A stretch of 64,000 bases of DNA from Bog-473 sp963781955 (GTDB lineage Bacteria; Actinomycetota; Acidimicrobiia; Acidimicrobiales; RAAP-2). Location: positions 992,001-1,056,000 of the forward strand of contig CAWAHU010000001.1 in assembly GCA_963781955.1 (NCBI GenBank). The letters run 5' to 3'. Both the position numbers and the translations under genes were made by a program. The notes beneath the pieces were generated by a model. It saw only the letters and a list, made by a program, of their open reading frames with translations, searched no databases and was not told the DNA's origin. Shown piece by piece: positions 44,107 to 53,813 of the stretch; positions within the stretch are counted from its first letter, which is position 1, and every line of letters starts with the position of its first letter.

Positions 44107-44519
44107 ACGGAAGCCGGGTCTCGGGCTTCTCGAGCGCCCCTCGAGGGAGGCGTTGCCGAGCTGCCGGGTGCGGGTCGACGCGGCAGCGTGCGACCTCTAG
44201 GCTGGCTTCCAGAGCTGCACGTTCTTCTCGAGCATGGCCGGTGTACTAGGTGAGCTAATCGCCCCTCCGACACTCGCTTGAGCAGGGCTAACTCTCGAAC
44301 TTTGCCGACGAGCTGTCGACGACGATCGAGCTGATCCCGCCCCTAACCCGCGGAGCAAGCGAACAGTGGCATCAGGTGCGGCACGCGCTGTGCCGACCGG
44401 GTGAGGGTGCCCCAGTCCGGCACCATGGAGGCAGGGGATGCACCGGGTCAGCCTTACCCGAGTCCGTCCGGAAGTCGAACGCGATGTCGATCGTCATTCC
44501 GGCCCTCAATCCACAGCGG
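44107..44519. other. gene-free stretch
   Basis: No frame with SD and protein-like composition, and no strong hairpin. It separates the SDR from a convergent membrane protein gene. Confidence 0.5.
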
Positions 44520-45068
44520 CTACTTGGCGCGAAGCTCCCGGAGTAGCGCGTCGAGGCTGTCTACGTGGTACCTGTCACGAAGTTCCCCAAGGGTGGCATC
44601 GTCGGGGAAGTCCTTCAGCTCTGGGTACTGAGCCTTGAGATGTCCGATCTTGGTATCGCCACGCTTCTTCTCAATCCGTCCATCCACATTGCGGTGACGT
44701 CCATCAAGTCCAGTCATTCCTCCTTCTTTGGCTGCCGACGATGACCCCTCGGCCGGGTGGTGCTCGACGATGGCATCGGATCCTGGGAAGAGTCCTTCGT
44801 GTCCGTCATCGCTCCACCGCACTGTGGTGTTCTCACCCTGTTCTCGGTGAAAGCCGCGCCAAAGGCGGTCGAACAGCACCGCTATTCCAACCAGGACTCC
44901 CCCGATCGCGAACACGATGGCGACGAATCGAATCATCTTGACAAGGCGTCGCCCCACGCTGTGGGCCCGGTCTGCGACTTCGAGTACCTGCTGGGCGGTG
45001 TCCAGAGCAGACTGCACATGAACCAGGTCGGTTTCGGCCCGGGTGATCGCGCTATCGAACGTGGTCAT
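44520..45068 (-). CDS. membrane-anchored protein with coiled N-terminus
   Basis: 182 residues from the ATG at 45,068. ITRAETDLVHVQSALDTAQQ begins a coiled-coil-like segment, followed by one membrane helix (IRFVAIVFAIGGVLVGIAVL). The rest is soluble and acidic, with GRIEKKRGDTKIGHLKAQYP and ELKDFPDDATLGELRDRYHV, which looks like a small repeated DNA-binding or peptidoglycan-type motif but is not recognised. The C-terminal ~90 residues are duplicated at 56.5 kb. From here to the IS110 gene at 45,534 nothing else is seen. Confidence 0.65.
   Translation of the reverse strand: MTTFDSAITRAETDLVHVQSALDTAQQVLEVADRAHSVGRRLVKMIRFVAIVFAIGGVLVGIAVLFDRLWRGFHREQGENTTVRWSDDGHEGLFPGSDAIVEHHPAEGSSSAAKEGGMTGLDGRHRNVDGRIEKKRGDTKIGHLKAQYPELKDFPDDATLGELRDRYHVDSLDALLRELRAK
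44561..44823 (-). repeat. ~263-bp segment duplicated at 56.5 kb
   Basis: About 90% identical to 56,460-56,723. It covers the C-terminal half of the membrane-anchored protein. Confidence 0.85.
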
Positions 45069-45533
45069 GGCAGGTCTCCCGTCGGGTAGGTAGTCCGGCA
45101 ACTCCGGATTGAGCCAGGCGCTGTTGGAGTTGGGGTGCCAGGGCAAAGGTCCGGTTATCCATGCTCTGCACGATACGGTCCGCTCCGAAGGGATGCCGAC
45201 CCAACGGCCCCGCCGCGCCATACCGTCCCGGCGAAGTGGGGCGCCCTGGGGCTGCACCCGGTGGGGGCACACTGCGAGCGGTCCAGCGCTGCCGGGCACC
45301 CGCCACGGTCGCCCGAGTGGACTTTCGGCCCTCCCGCCCTGGCCCGATGGTGGCTAGACCAGAGGTGAGGGCCAAGAGGTCACCGGCTCAATTCCCTTCC
45401 TGGGACTCTCGGGCAAGCCGGAGCCGCCGGATACGACGCCTACCGATCACACCCAGCAGAACTGAGCCCCGCACGGGCATCCGCGCTGTGCTGGAGTTCT
45501 GAAGGGGTGAGTTCCTAACGGCAGTCAAGCCCC

Positions 45534-46940
45534 TCAAGCCACATTTTCGGTAGCGTCTTCCTCTGGCGGGTCGGTGGCCGGAGCGACCTTCTGGGCCGAC
45601 TCCTTTCTGCCTCGACCCGCCGCCTTGTTCCTGAGCAGTTTGGCGGGAGTGTTCCGACGACGGGCTGCCCGAACCTTGGGGTCGATCTTGAACCGGTCGG
45701 TGCAGGCAGCCTTGCCTTCCGCTTCGGTGATCGCTTCTCCGAACTCGTCGCGCAGGGCGTAGATCTCACCCTTGCGCCAGCAAGCGGCGATCCGGGTGAT
45801 GAGAACGGCCGACACTGAGCACAGCGCTGAGTTGTGGTGCTTTCCCTCGACCATGACGAGTCGGTGGTAGCGCTGGGCGAGGGTCGGATCGATGTGCCGG
45901 GCGTGATCGGCCGCCAGGTAGAGGGCCTGGCGCAGGCCGGCGTCACCCGCCCTGGTGATGCCCTTGTGCCCCGCCGCCAGTCCGGACTGGTCGACCTTGG
46001 GCACAAAGCCGGTGAAGGAGCGCACCCCGGCCAGGTTGGCGAAGCGGTTGAAGTCGCCCACGTTGGCCAAGATGGCCGCCGAGAGGACGGGTCCGAGCCC
46101 CGGTGCCGAGCGGACGATGCCCAAGGGATCGGCCTCGTCATAGAGAACGGCGATCCGCTTGTCGGCGGCTTCGATCTCGTCGTCGAGCTGGCGGAGCACT
46201 CGGACTTCGGAGGCGATGTCGTGGGCCAACTCGGTGAAGTCGATGCCCCCGCCTGACCACAGGGCCAGGGTCTCGTTCGCCATGGCCAAGAGCTCGTCGG
46301 CCTTGTCTTCGCGCCACAGTCCCGAACTCGAGCGGATCAACAGGGCAGCGAGCCGGCTCCGCCCGAGGCGCTTGAGCGCCCGTGGATCGGCGTATTTCTC
46401 CAAGATGACCAGGGCGGTCTTCGAAGCGGTGGCCGATCCGAGGGAGTCGGCCCATCCCGGACCGAGCAGCTCGACCAGTGCGTCAAGACGGAGACTGGCC
46501 GCGCTGCGGCGCTTGACCAGGCTGAAGCGATGGCGCACGGCCCGGCGCAGTGACTGAGCGGGACCGAGGTTGTCGATGCCCCGCAGGCCCTCAGGGTGGA
46601 GCAACGGCAGACGGGCCAGCACCCGTGAATCCAAGCGGTCGGTCTTGATGTGCTTGTTGTAGTAGTCCCGCAGGTCGGCCGACTGCTCGGGTGGCACCAA
46701 GATCACCGTGGCGCCGCGTGCTTGGAGCCAGGCCGACAGCGGCACCCAGGCGTTGCGGGTCGGTTCGAGGATCACGGTCACCGACGTATCGGCGGGGATC
46801 TTGGCCCACAGGCGCTCGAGGTCGGCAGTCGTCGTGCGGAACCTCCACGACGACCAGAGGAACTCACCTCGCTCGTCGGCCAGGCTGGCCCGGTGGTCGG
46901 CCCGACAAGCGACGTCGATGCCCAACCTCACTTCCTTCAT
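45534..46940 (-). CDS. IS110-family transposase (element B)
   Basis: 468 residues from the ATG at 46,940 (AAAGGA ahead). MKEVRLGIDVACRADHRASL opens the DEDD domain, with VILEPTRNAW and HIKTDRLDSRVLARLPLLHP. The C-terminal domain has IVRSAPGLGPVLSAAILANV and LAGVRSFTGFVPKVDQSGLA. A basic tail of ~60 residues is longer than usual. It is not closely related to elements A, C and D. Its ~320-base upstream gap (46,941-47,262) is the likely site of its guide RNA; element ends are not resolved. Confidence 0.92.
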   Translation of the reverse strand: MKEVRLGIDVACRADHRASLADERGEFLWSSWRFRTTTADLERLWAKIPADTSVTVILEPTRNAWVPLSAWLQARGATVILVPPEQSADLRDYYNKHIKTDRLDSRVLARLPLLHPEGLRGIDNLGPAQSLRRAVRHRFSLVKRRSAASLRLDALVELLGPGWADSLGSATASKTALVILEKYADPRALKRLGRSRLAALLIRSSSGLWREDKADELLAMANETLALWSGGGIDFTELAHDIASEVRVLRQLDDEIEAADKRIAVLYDEADPLGIVRSAPGLGPVLSAAILANVGDFNRFANLAGVRSFTGFVPKVDQSGLAAGHKGITRAGDAGLRQALYLAADHARHIDPTLAQRYHRLVMVEGKHHNSALCSVSAVLITRIAACWRKGEIYALRDEFGEAITEAEGKAACTDRFKIDPKVRAARRRNTPAKLLRNKAAGRGRKESAQKVAPATDPPEEDATENVA

Positions 46941-47262
46941 GGCTTGGTCCTTTCGCTGGACGGCTGATCGGTCGGCTCTCCGTCGTCGAGCAGTGCACGC
47001 TCCGCAGGGGTGTGACCATCCAGACATTCGAGAAGCAGGGGTCCGATTCTGTGATCGGCCGCCGAGTTCCAGAACAGGGATGCACGTGCGTCGGGAGGCT
47101 CGTCTGACAGACGATCACCGTTGTGGAGTCGAGCTGTCGCCCGCTCCGATCCCCGTAAAGTCAAGCCAGAAGAACCGACCCGACGCACCCTACGAAGGGC
47201 TTCCGCCAAATCGGTGGACGCCCGGAACCAACGCTAAATGCCCCCGTACATTGATACTTCTC

Positions 47263-47504
47263 TGAGGGTCCACCGCTTGATTGCTGGTCCTCAATAGCTT
47301 CGGGAGTGCTGGCGGGTTCGGTCTGACTTGGAGTCCCGTGACGTTGCAAGACGTCGTCGACCGGAACCTTCCAGCCGCACATTGAAAGACGGCACGTCCC
47401 GTCTCGAAGTTGGGGTGATTGGTCCGGGTTGCAGCAACAACCTGGACCGCCCGTCGCTCCGATCCGGAACGGCCGTGCCATCCCTCAACACCTTGAGAGA
47501 AGGG
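47263..47504 (+). ncRNA. candidate bridge RNA region of element C
   Basis: Non-coding 5' end whose framework is shared with element D while internal loops differ. A strong hairpin (GGTCCGGGTTG / CAACCTGGACC, 47,421-47,447) stands in it. Shared scaffold with variable loops is what a guide RNA would show. Transcription is not demonstrated. Confidence 0.4.
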
Positions 47505-47510
47505 ATGACC

Positions 47511-48554
47511 ATGACCATCGTAGAAGCTGCGCGTGGTGTGACTGGTGGTGTCGACACCCACCTCGACGTCCATGTGGCAGCCGCGCTCGACCCGCTGGGC
47601 GGCTTGCTCGGCACGGAGCGCTTCGAGACCAACTCGGCCGGCTACAAGGCGCTGCTGGCCTGGCTCGAGACGTTCGGCGACGTGACCAAGATCGGCATCG
47701 AGGGCACGGGTTCCTATGGCTCGGGGCTGACCCGCTTCCTGCGCCGGGCGGGTGTCGAAGTCATCGAAGTGGACCGGCCCAACCGAGAGGAGCGCCGGCG
47801 CAGCGGCAAGTCCGATCCTCTCGACGCCGTCGAAGCGGCCCGGGCCGCCCTCAGTGGTCGAGCGAAGGGCAGCCCCAAGTCACGCGACGGTGCGGTCGAG
47901 GCCATCCGGGTCCTCGTCGTCGCCAAGCGCTCAGCTCGCCAAGCACGGACCAAGGCCCTCATCCAGATGCGCCACCTCGGCTACACCGCTCCAGAACAGC
48001 TCCGTTGCCGCATGAAGGGCCTCAGCGTCCCGGCCCTCGTCGCCGAAGGTGCCAGGCTGCGTCCGTCGCGATCTCCGGACCCGGTGACCGCGGCCACCAA
48101 GACCTCGCTGTCCTCGCTGGCCCATCGCATCGAAGGACTCGACCGTGAACTGGCCGAACTCGACGAGCGGATCGAAGCCCTCCTCGTGGCCACAGTGCCC
48201 GAGCTCCTCGACGTCTTCGGCGTCGGACCCGACACCGCAGCGGCACTCGTGATGGCGGCCGGCGACAACCCCGACCGGTTGCATTCGGAAGGTGCCTGGG
48301 CCCACCTGTGCGGGGTGGCACCCGTCCCCAAGGGTTCCGGCAAGACCAACGGCAAGGTCAAGGCCCACGATGGTGGTGACCGCCAGGCCAACAGCGCGTT
48401 GTGGCGCATCGTCATGGTCCGCATCGCACACGACCCCGAGACCCAGCTCTACTTCGAGCGCCGGGTCAAGGAGGGCAAGACCAAGGCCGAGGTCATCGGC
48501 ATCTTGAAGCGCTACGTCGCCCGCGAGGTCTATCGCTACCTCCCTCGCGGCTAA
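47511..48554 (+). CDS. IS110-family transposase (element C)
   Basis: 347 residues from the ATG at 47,511 (MTIVEAARGVTGGVDTHLDV), chosen by SD spacing and by analogy with element D. The DEDD part has IEGTGSYGSGLTRFLRR and SGKSDPLDAVEAARAALSG. The Tnp_20 part has FGVGPDTAAALVMAAGDNPD and HLCGVAPVPKGSGKTNG. KRYVAREVYRYLPRG closes it. Clearly homologous to A and D. Intact. Confidence 0.94.
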   Translation: MTIVEAARGVTGGVDTHLDVHVAAALDPLGGLLGTERFETNSAGYKALLAWLETFGDVTKIGIEGTGSYGSGLTRFLRRAGVEVIEVDRPNREERRRSGKSDPLDAVEAARAALSGRAKGSPKSRDGAVEAIRVLVVAKRSARQARTKALIQMRHLGYTAPEQLRCRMKGLSVPALVAEGARLRPSRSPDPVTAATKTSLSSLAHRIEGLDRELAELDERIEALLVATVPELLDVFGVGPDTAAALVMAAGDNPDRLHSEGAWAHLCGVAPVPKGSGKTNGKVKAHDGGDRQANSALWRIVMVRIAHDPETQLYFERRVKEGKTKAEVIGILKRYVAREVYRYLPRG

Positions 48555-48956
48555 GTCCTCGGGCTGGGGGTTTGGCTTTCCTTCCCCGTACTGTCGCTCC
48601 TCGGAGCTGACTCGCCAGCGACTCGCCGACCCTCAGCCCGGGCAGACGTTCTCGAAAACGCGTGACCTAATAGGAGCTTGTCCTCATCACGAGTGACTGA
48701 TCAATGTCGTGTCCGCTGTTTTCACTCCCGAGCCCCCGACGAGGGGTTGACAAGTGATAGGAGCTCGCCGGGACGGGGTGCCACCAGGGCATCCAGGCCG
48801 GCCCAGGAGGACCGGCCATTTCCTCTGTGGTCGGAATGCTGTCCGGCACGTCAAAGGCCACGCTGCGGGACGCCGCTTCGCGTCGTTCCTTGCTCGCTTT
48901 CGGCGAACCTTGACGAGCCCTCGTCACCCCTACTAGGGCGCCGTCACCGCCATGGC
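48555..48956. other. 3' end of element C and short spacer
   Basis: 48,662-48,715 carries the conserved GTGACCTAATAGGAGCTTG block. Beyond ~48,766 there is nothing recognisable before the secreted-protein gene. Confidence 0.5.
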
Positions 48957-50672
48957 TCAGCTGGCGACGACCACGTTGCCGGAGCTCACGTGGTGGATCC
49001 GTACCACGAACCCTCCGCCAGCCAGCGACTCGAGCGTGTAGCTGGCTCCGTCCAGCGACGCGTCACGGTCTAGCGCCATGCCGCCAGTCGTGATCGAGCC
49101 CGGCCGGAAGGCCAGCCGCAGGACCTCGGTGGAATTTGCGTCGAAGGTGCGGTAGGTGATGCGGTCGCGGCCGTAGGCGACGCGCTGGACGACGGAGGTC
49201 GAACCCAGCAGGTGGCTCTGACCCACGGGAGCGAGAGAAGGAATGGCGGCCATGGTCCAGTTGAAGCTGCGGAGATAGTCGGAGTACCCGTCGCTGAACC
49301 AGTACTGGAAAGTACCCAGACTCTGTCCGCAGCACGAAACCTCACCGTTGGAAGCCTCGAAGTACGTGGCGTAGTTGAGCGATCGGAAGGCGTTTTCCTT
49401 CGCTTGCAGCTTTCCGGTTTCTTCGTAGTAAATGGCGTTTACGGCGGCCCACCTGGAGGTGTCGCTACCGAGCCCCGCCGTCGAACAGCATAGATAGTGC
49501 CCGACAGCCGGGCCCTGTTCGTTGATCCCCCATGCTCCGTCGAAGGGGCCGATCCCGAAGTGCTGCTTCACCCACGCGATCAAGTGGCTCACTTGGGTCC
49601 GCCACTGAGGGTCGGCGGCACCGGGATTCGGCAGGTTCAAGAGGTACAGCGCTGTGTACGTCGGTGCAGCCTGGTTGAGATCGGTCTGGTCCTTGGAGAC
49701 GTCTTCGAAGTAGCCCGTCCACAGGTCGTACGTGGGGCTGCGCGGGTTGAGCTGGTGTGAGTCCAGCCACCCCCAGGCCATTCGGCGTGCCCGCACGTAC
49801 GCCTTCACGTTGCCCTGGTGGATCCGAATCAGCTCGTCGAAGAGTCGTAGGGGGGACACGACGATCCCGCCGAACGTCTCCCCGTCAAGGGTGGCACCCG
49901 TCCGCCCGTTGACGCGGAAAGGCCATGGCGTGTGGGTGTTGTCACCCGTCCGGACGTGTGCAGCCAGCGCGTTGGCGCAGCGGATTGCCTCCCGGAGATA
50001 GGCGCGGTCTCTGGTCTCCTCGTACATGAGGGCATAGCCGATCCCGACCTCGCCGACCTTGTCCGGCTCTATCCCGCCGTAGTAGCTCTTGGGCATGTCG
50101 GACAGGCACCGCCCGTAGTCGGGCTGGTTCCCGCACCCGGTTGGGAAGGGCACACCGGACCAGCTCCAGTTCGTCGGCGTCAAGCCGTGGGCGACCAGGT
50201 AGTCGAGCATGCCCCTGACCGTGCTAATCACGGTCTCGTCGCCCGAATACGGGTACCAGGCTAGGGCGGAGTCGACGAACGAGCCGAACACCATTGAGGG
50301 ATTGCTCTGCCAATAGGCCCCCTGTCCCGTGGTCCCGTTGAACACGGAGTTGACCAAGTAGGTCTTGAGACCGGTGCCAGCTTCGTCAGGGACCCCGTGC
50401 TCTAGGAAGTACCAGCCGAGCCGGAGTACCTGGTCGTAGCCGAGCCCTTGTTTAGGCGTGTACCACGCGAGGAGGCCACCGCTGGCGTCGGTGATCGCCT
50501 GATGCCACGGCAGCTCCGAGTTCACCGGTGCTGGGGGGGGCGCTGCCGCGGAGGCAAGGGCAGGAGCGGAGGAAACCACTGCGGCGACGGTTGCCACCGC
50601 CGCAGTGAGTAATCGCACCAGCCGCCGGTACCGTCTTCCGAGGACTCGGGCGCGCACCTCGATTTCCACCAT
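48957..50672 (-). CDS. secreted (alpha/alpha)6-toroid-like protein
   Basis: 571 residues from the ATG at 50,672. A basic start and hydrophobic segment (LLTAAVATVAAVVSSAPALA) form a signal peptide. The mature part is rich in Trp, Tyr and Gly with repeated helical blocks (YDQVLRLGWYFLEHGVP, GYALMYEETRDRAYLREAIR, RRMAWGWLDSHQLNPRSP), as in six-hairpin glycosidases and epimerases. A final ~80-residue beta part follows. A CC pair (HYLCCSTAG) and another (GEVSCCGQS) are unusual. It may act on an extracellular polysaccharide; substrate and reaction unknown. It is bracketed by IS110 elements C and D. Confidence 0.7.
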   Translation of the reverse strand: MVEIEVRARVLGRRYRRLVRLLTAAVATVAAVVSSAPALASAAAPPPAPVNSELPWHQAITDASGGLLAWYTPKQGLGYDQVLRLGWYFLEHGVPDEAGTGLKTYLVNSVFNGTTGQGAYWQSNPSMVFGSFVDSALAWYPYSGDETVISTVRGMLDYLVAHGLTPTNWSWSGVPFPTGCGNQPDYGRCLSDMPKSYYGGIEPDKVGEVGIGYALMYEETRDRAYLREAIRCANALAAHVRTGDNTHTPWPFRVNGRTGATLDGETFGGIVVSPLRLFDELIRIHQGNVKAYVRARRMAWGWLDSHQLNPRSPTYDLWTGYFEDVSKDQTDLNQAAPTYTALYLLNLPNPGAADPQWRTQVSHLIAWVKQHFGIGPFDGAWGINEQGPAVGHYLCCSTAGLGSDTSRWAAVNAIYYEETGKLQAKENAFRSLNYATYFEASNGEVSCCGQSLGTFQYWFSDGYSDYLRSFNWTMAAIPSLAPVGQSHLLGSTSVVQRVAYGRDRITYRTFDANSTEVLRLAFRPGSITTGGMALDRDASLDGASYTLESLAGGGFVVRIHHVSSGNVVVAS

Positions 50673-50965
50673 CAGCGTGTTACCCCGACGCTTGACGTGC
50701 GATGAGGTGGGTGACGCTACCAGCAGGGTAGATCGATGTCGAAGACTGACACGTCTCACATATCCTGCCAGGACACCGCCATCGAGCAGCAGCTTCAACA
50801 GCTACGCGCCCGAGCGATCCATCGGCGCCTTCTTAGCCACGCCGACATCTAGTGCCGCACACGAACCAGAACGACGGATCTGGGGAGCTGCAAGTGTCCC
50901 ATAGCGCACGTCCGCCAATCGTGCTGAGGGTGCCCCGTACGCCAATGATGTTGAGGAGCTCCCCG

Positions 50966-51225
50966 TGAGGGTCCACCGCTGCAGGGTTGGTCGTCGGTAA
51001 TTTTGGGAGCACCGGAGCCGCCGGTCTGACTTGAGATCACGACGGACATCAATGATGTCCGCACCCCGTCGACCGGAGCTCCGGACACATCAGACGAGAC
51101 GCGGCGTGCCCCGTTCCAGAGGGGTGATTGGGCCGGTCTGTTGAGACCAGATCGACCCGCACCGTCACTCCTTCTCGGGACGGCCGCGCCACCCCTCAAC
51201 CGACTTAAGGAAAGGAAGGGATGGC
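50966..51225 (+). ncRNA. candidate bridge RNA region of element D
   Basis: Same framework as in element C (GGGGTGATTGG, then a hairpin GGTCT-GTTG-AGACC at 51,135-51,148, then GGACGGCC) with different loop sequences. CCCCGTC at 51,064-51,070 is complementary to GACGGGG at its own right junction (52,486). A seven-base match is weak evidence. Confidence 0.4.
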
Positions 51226-52266
51226 ATGACCATCGTAGAAGCCACACGCGCTGTCACCGGTGGCATCGACACCCACGGCGAGGTCCACGTGGCCGCCGTG
51301 TTGGACGAGGTCGGTGGCCTGCTCGGCACTGAGTCGTTCGCGGCCGATCCCGCCGGCTACTCGGAACTGCTGGTCTGGCTGGAGGCGTTCGGTGAGATCA
51401 CCAAGGTCGGGGTGGAAGGGACAGGGTCCTATGGGGCCGGCGTCGCCCGCTACCTCGCCAAAGCAGGGGTCCACGTCGTCGAGGTGGACCGCCAGAACCG
51501 CCAGGCCCGACGCCAGAGCGGCAAGTCCGATCCCCTCGATGCCGTGGAAGCCGCCCGGGCGGCACTCTCGGGCCGGGCCCACGGCACGGCCAAGAGCAGG
51601 GACGGCTCGGTCGAGGCCATCCGGGTCCTCGTCGTGGCCAAGCGCTCGGCTCGAGGAGCGCGGATCAAGGCGCTCACCCAGATGCGCCAGCTCACATTCA
51701 GCGCCCCTGACCAGCTCCAGAGCCGCCTCAAAGGGCTCCCCATCGCCCAGTTCGTCGCCACCGCCCAGGGTCTGCGTCCGACGCGCTCGCCCGATGCGGT
51801 CACCGCGGCCACCAAGGCGTCGCTCTCCTCGTTGGCGCACCGGGTGGCGGACCTCGAAGCCGAGATCACCGAGCTCGACGCCATGATCACCCCACTCCTC
51901 GAGTCCACCGCTCCCGAGCTGCTCGCTGTCTATGGCGTGGGCATCGACACCGCAGCCGCGCTGCTCGTCGCGGCGGGTGACAACCCTGAACGTCTGCGTT
52001 CCGAAGCGGCATGGGCCCATCTGTGCGGGGTCTCACCGCTCGAGGCCTCGTCGGGCAAGGTGACGTGCCACCGGCTCAACCGCGGTGGGGACCGCCAGGC
52101 CAACCGAGCGCTGTGGCACATCGTGATCACCCGGCTGGCTTCGGACCCGAGGACCCAGGCCTACGTGGAGCGCCGGGTCAAAGACGGCCGCTCCAAGCGC
52201 GAGGCCATCCGCATGCTCAAGCGATACGTCGCTCGCGAGGTCTACCCCTACCTACCTCGCGCTTAG
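51226..52266 (+). CDS. IS110-family transposase (element D)
   Basis: 346 residues with SD AAGGAAGGG. MTIVEATRAVTGGIDTHGEV, VEGTGSYGAGVARYLAKAG and SGKSDPLDAVEAARAALSG form the DEDD part; YGVGIDTAAALLVAAGDNPE and HLCGVSPLEASSGKVTCHRL form the Tnp_20 part with its Ser. It is the closest relative of A and C in the window. Intact. 52,267-52,562 is its 3' non-coding end and a short spacer. Confidence 0.94.
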   Translation: MTIVEATRAVTGGIDTHGEVHVAAVLDEVGGLLGTESFAADPAGYSELLVWLEAFGEITKVGVEGTGSYGAGVARYLAKAGVHVVEVDRQNRQARRQSGKSDPLDAVEAARAALSGRAHGTAKSRDGSVEAIRVLVVAKRSARGARIKALTQMRQLTFSAPDQLQSRLKGLPIAQFVATAQGLRPTRSPDAVTAATKASLSSLAHRVADLEAEITELDAMITPLLESTAPELLAVYGVGIDTAAALLVAAGDNPERLRSEAAWAHLCGVSPLEASSGKVTCHRLNRGGDRQANRALWHIVITRLASDPRTQAYVERRVKDGRSKREAIRMLKRYVAREVYPYLPRA

Positions 52267-52562
52267 ATCCCTGGACCGTGGACCTGGCTCACCTAACGCC
52301 TGTCGTCACTTCGACTGACTTCGTCCCGATTTGCCGATCCACGGTCCAGGCCCACCGACTCCCGAAGACGCGTGACCTGATAAGAGCTTGCCCTCTCAAA
52401 CGAGTGGCCCATCATTGGTCTGTCCGCCATCTTCACCCCCCGAAATTCTCGCGAAAGGGGTTGACATCATCCATAGGAGCATCGGGACGGGGACACCCTG
52501 CGGCTCAAGTGGGATTCCCCGCCAGGCCATCCATCATCGGTCGGGACCGAGGGCCTGCGTCG

Positions 52563-53813
52563 TCAGCCGACCACGCCAGTCTTCCTCAGCGCTGCGATGC
52601 GCGACTCGTCGTACCCCAGCCAGTCGAGGACGGCTTCGGTGTCCTTGCCCCGAGTCGGCGCCCCTCGCCATACCCGGGACGGCGTGCCCGAGAACTTCGG
52701 GGCGAGCCCAGTGCCCTGGATCGTTCCCCCGATGTCGTCATCCCATTCGATAAGCATCTCCCTGGCCCGATAGTGCGGGTTTCGGGCGATGTCGGGCGCA
52801 GCCATCACTTTGCTGCAGGGAATGTTGTGAGCGGTGAGTATCTGCTCAGCCTCGTCGGCGCTGCGGTCGGCCAGCCAATGCACGACGAATTGCCTGATCT
52901 CCTCGGCGTAGACGATCTGGTCGACGATTGTCTGGAGCTTGTCCTGGTCAAGGCCTGGGACTACCTGCTTCAGTCGGAGGAACGGCCCCCCCATCGCCCC
53001 GATGCTGATGTAGCCATCGCCCGTCGGATAGATGCCGTAGGGCTGCAGGCCTGACGGGTCGTTGTTGCCGGTCCGGGGGTGCTCTTCGCCCAGCATCAGG
53101 TAGTCCATCACTACACAGGCCAGGAGTTTGAAGTGGCACTCGTACTGGGCCACGTCGACCACCTGACCGCGACCGGTGCGCTGCATAGAAATGTACGCTG
53201 CCAGCGCCGACCACAGGGCGAACAGGGCCGTCACGTAATCGTTGGCGTACGGGTTCGACTTCATCGGTGGGCCATCGGGATCGCCGTTTACGTCCATGAA
53301 GCCGCTGAACGCCTGCCCGATGACGTCATAGGACGCCCGCATGAACGTCTCGGGATCGCCGTCCTGGCCGAAGCCCGAGACGTGCACTACGACGAGTCGA
53401 GGGTTGTTGCTCAGCGCCCACTCATCCGTGAGCCCGAGGTGCTCGGAGTAGGTACCCGGCCGAGACGACTCGATCCAGATGTCCGCTCTCGCCAGCAGGG
53501 CGCCGAGGATCTCCTTGGACTCGGGCGTCGTGAGGTCGAGCACGATGTCGAGCTTGTTGCGGTTCTCCTGTGCCCACCAGGTTGACACCGACGCTTCGCC
53601 GTTCTGCAGACGATATGGCGACAGCTCGAGAATGTCGGGGTCCGGAAGAGAAACCCGGATCACTTGCGCGCCGGCCTCTGCCGCGAGCTCGCAAGCGAAG
53701 GGCGCGGCGACGACCGTGCCGGTGTCGACCACAGTGAGTCCCTGCAGGGCCCCGAAGAGAGGGAATCCGTCGAGCACGTGCGGCCTACCGGGCCTGTCGA
53801 TCGGGGCGTTCAT
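52563..53813 (-). CDS. CaiB/BaiF family (class III) CoA transferase
   Basis: 416 residues. LTVVDTGTVVAAPFACELAA opens the family fold, with DLTTPESKEILGALLARADI and the catalytic Asp in MRASYDVIGQAFSGFMDVNG. The C-terminal part has NIPCSKVMAAPDIARNPHYR. Such enzymes move CoA between carboxylic acids (carnitine, formyl, succinyl and others). No acyl-CoA ligase or dehydrogenase partner is adjacent, so the substrate cannot be inferred. ATG start; no strong SD. Confidence 0.92.
   Translation of the reverse strand: MNAPIDRPGRPHVLDGFPLFGALQGLTVVDTGTVVAAPFACELAAEAGAQVIRVSLPDPDILELSPYRLQNGEASVSTWWAQENRNKLDIVLDLTTPESKEILGALLARADIWIESSRPGTYSEHLGLTDEWALSNNPRLVVVHVSGFGQDGDPETFMRASYDVIGQAFSGFMDVNGDPDGPPMKSNPYANDYVTALFALWSALAAYISMQRTGRGQVVDVAQYECHFKLLACVVMDYLMLGEEHPRTGNNDPSGLQPYGIYPTGDGYISIGAMGGPFLRLKQVVPGLDQDKLQTIVDQIVYAEEIRQFVVHWLADRSADEAEQILTAHNIPCSKVMAAPDIARNPHYRAREMLIEWDDDIGGTIQGTGLAPKFSGTPSRVWRGAPTRGKDTEAVLDWLGYDESRIAALRKTGVVG

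Larger units (their letters stand above)
47263..48765 (+). mobile_element. IS110-type element C
   Basis: It starts at TGAGGGTCCACCGC, shared with element D, and ends near ATAGGAGCTCGCC next to GGGACGGGG. The span is ~1.5 kb: ~245 bases of 5' non-coding, the transposase and ~210 bases of 3' non-coding. Ends come from comparing C with D by eye. Confidence 0.75.
50966..52484 (+). mobile_element. IS110-type element D
   Basis: Left tip TGAGGGTCCACCGC (as in C), right tip CCATAGGAGCATCG (as in A) beside GGGACGGGG. About 1.52 kb with ~260 bases of 5' and ~215 bases of 3' non-coding DNA. Confidence 0.75.
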
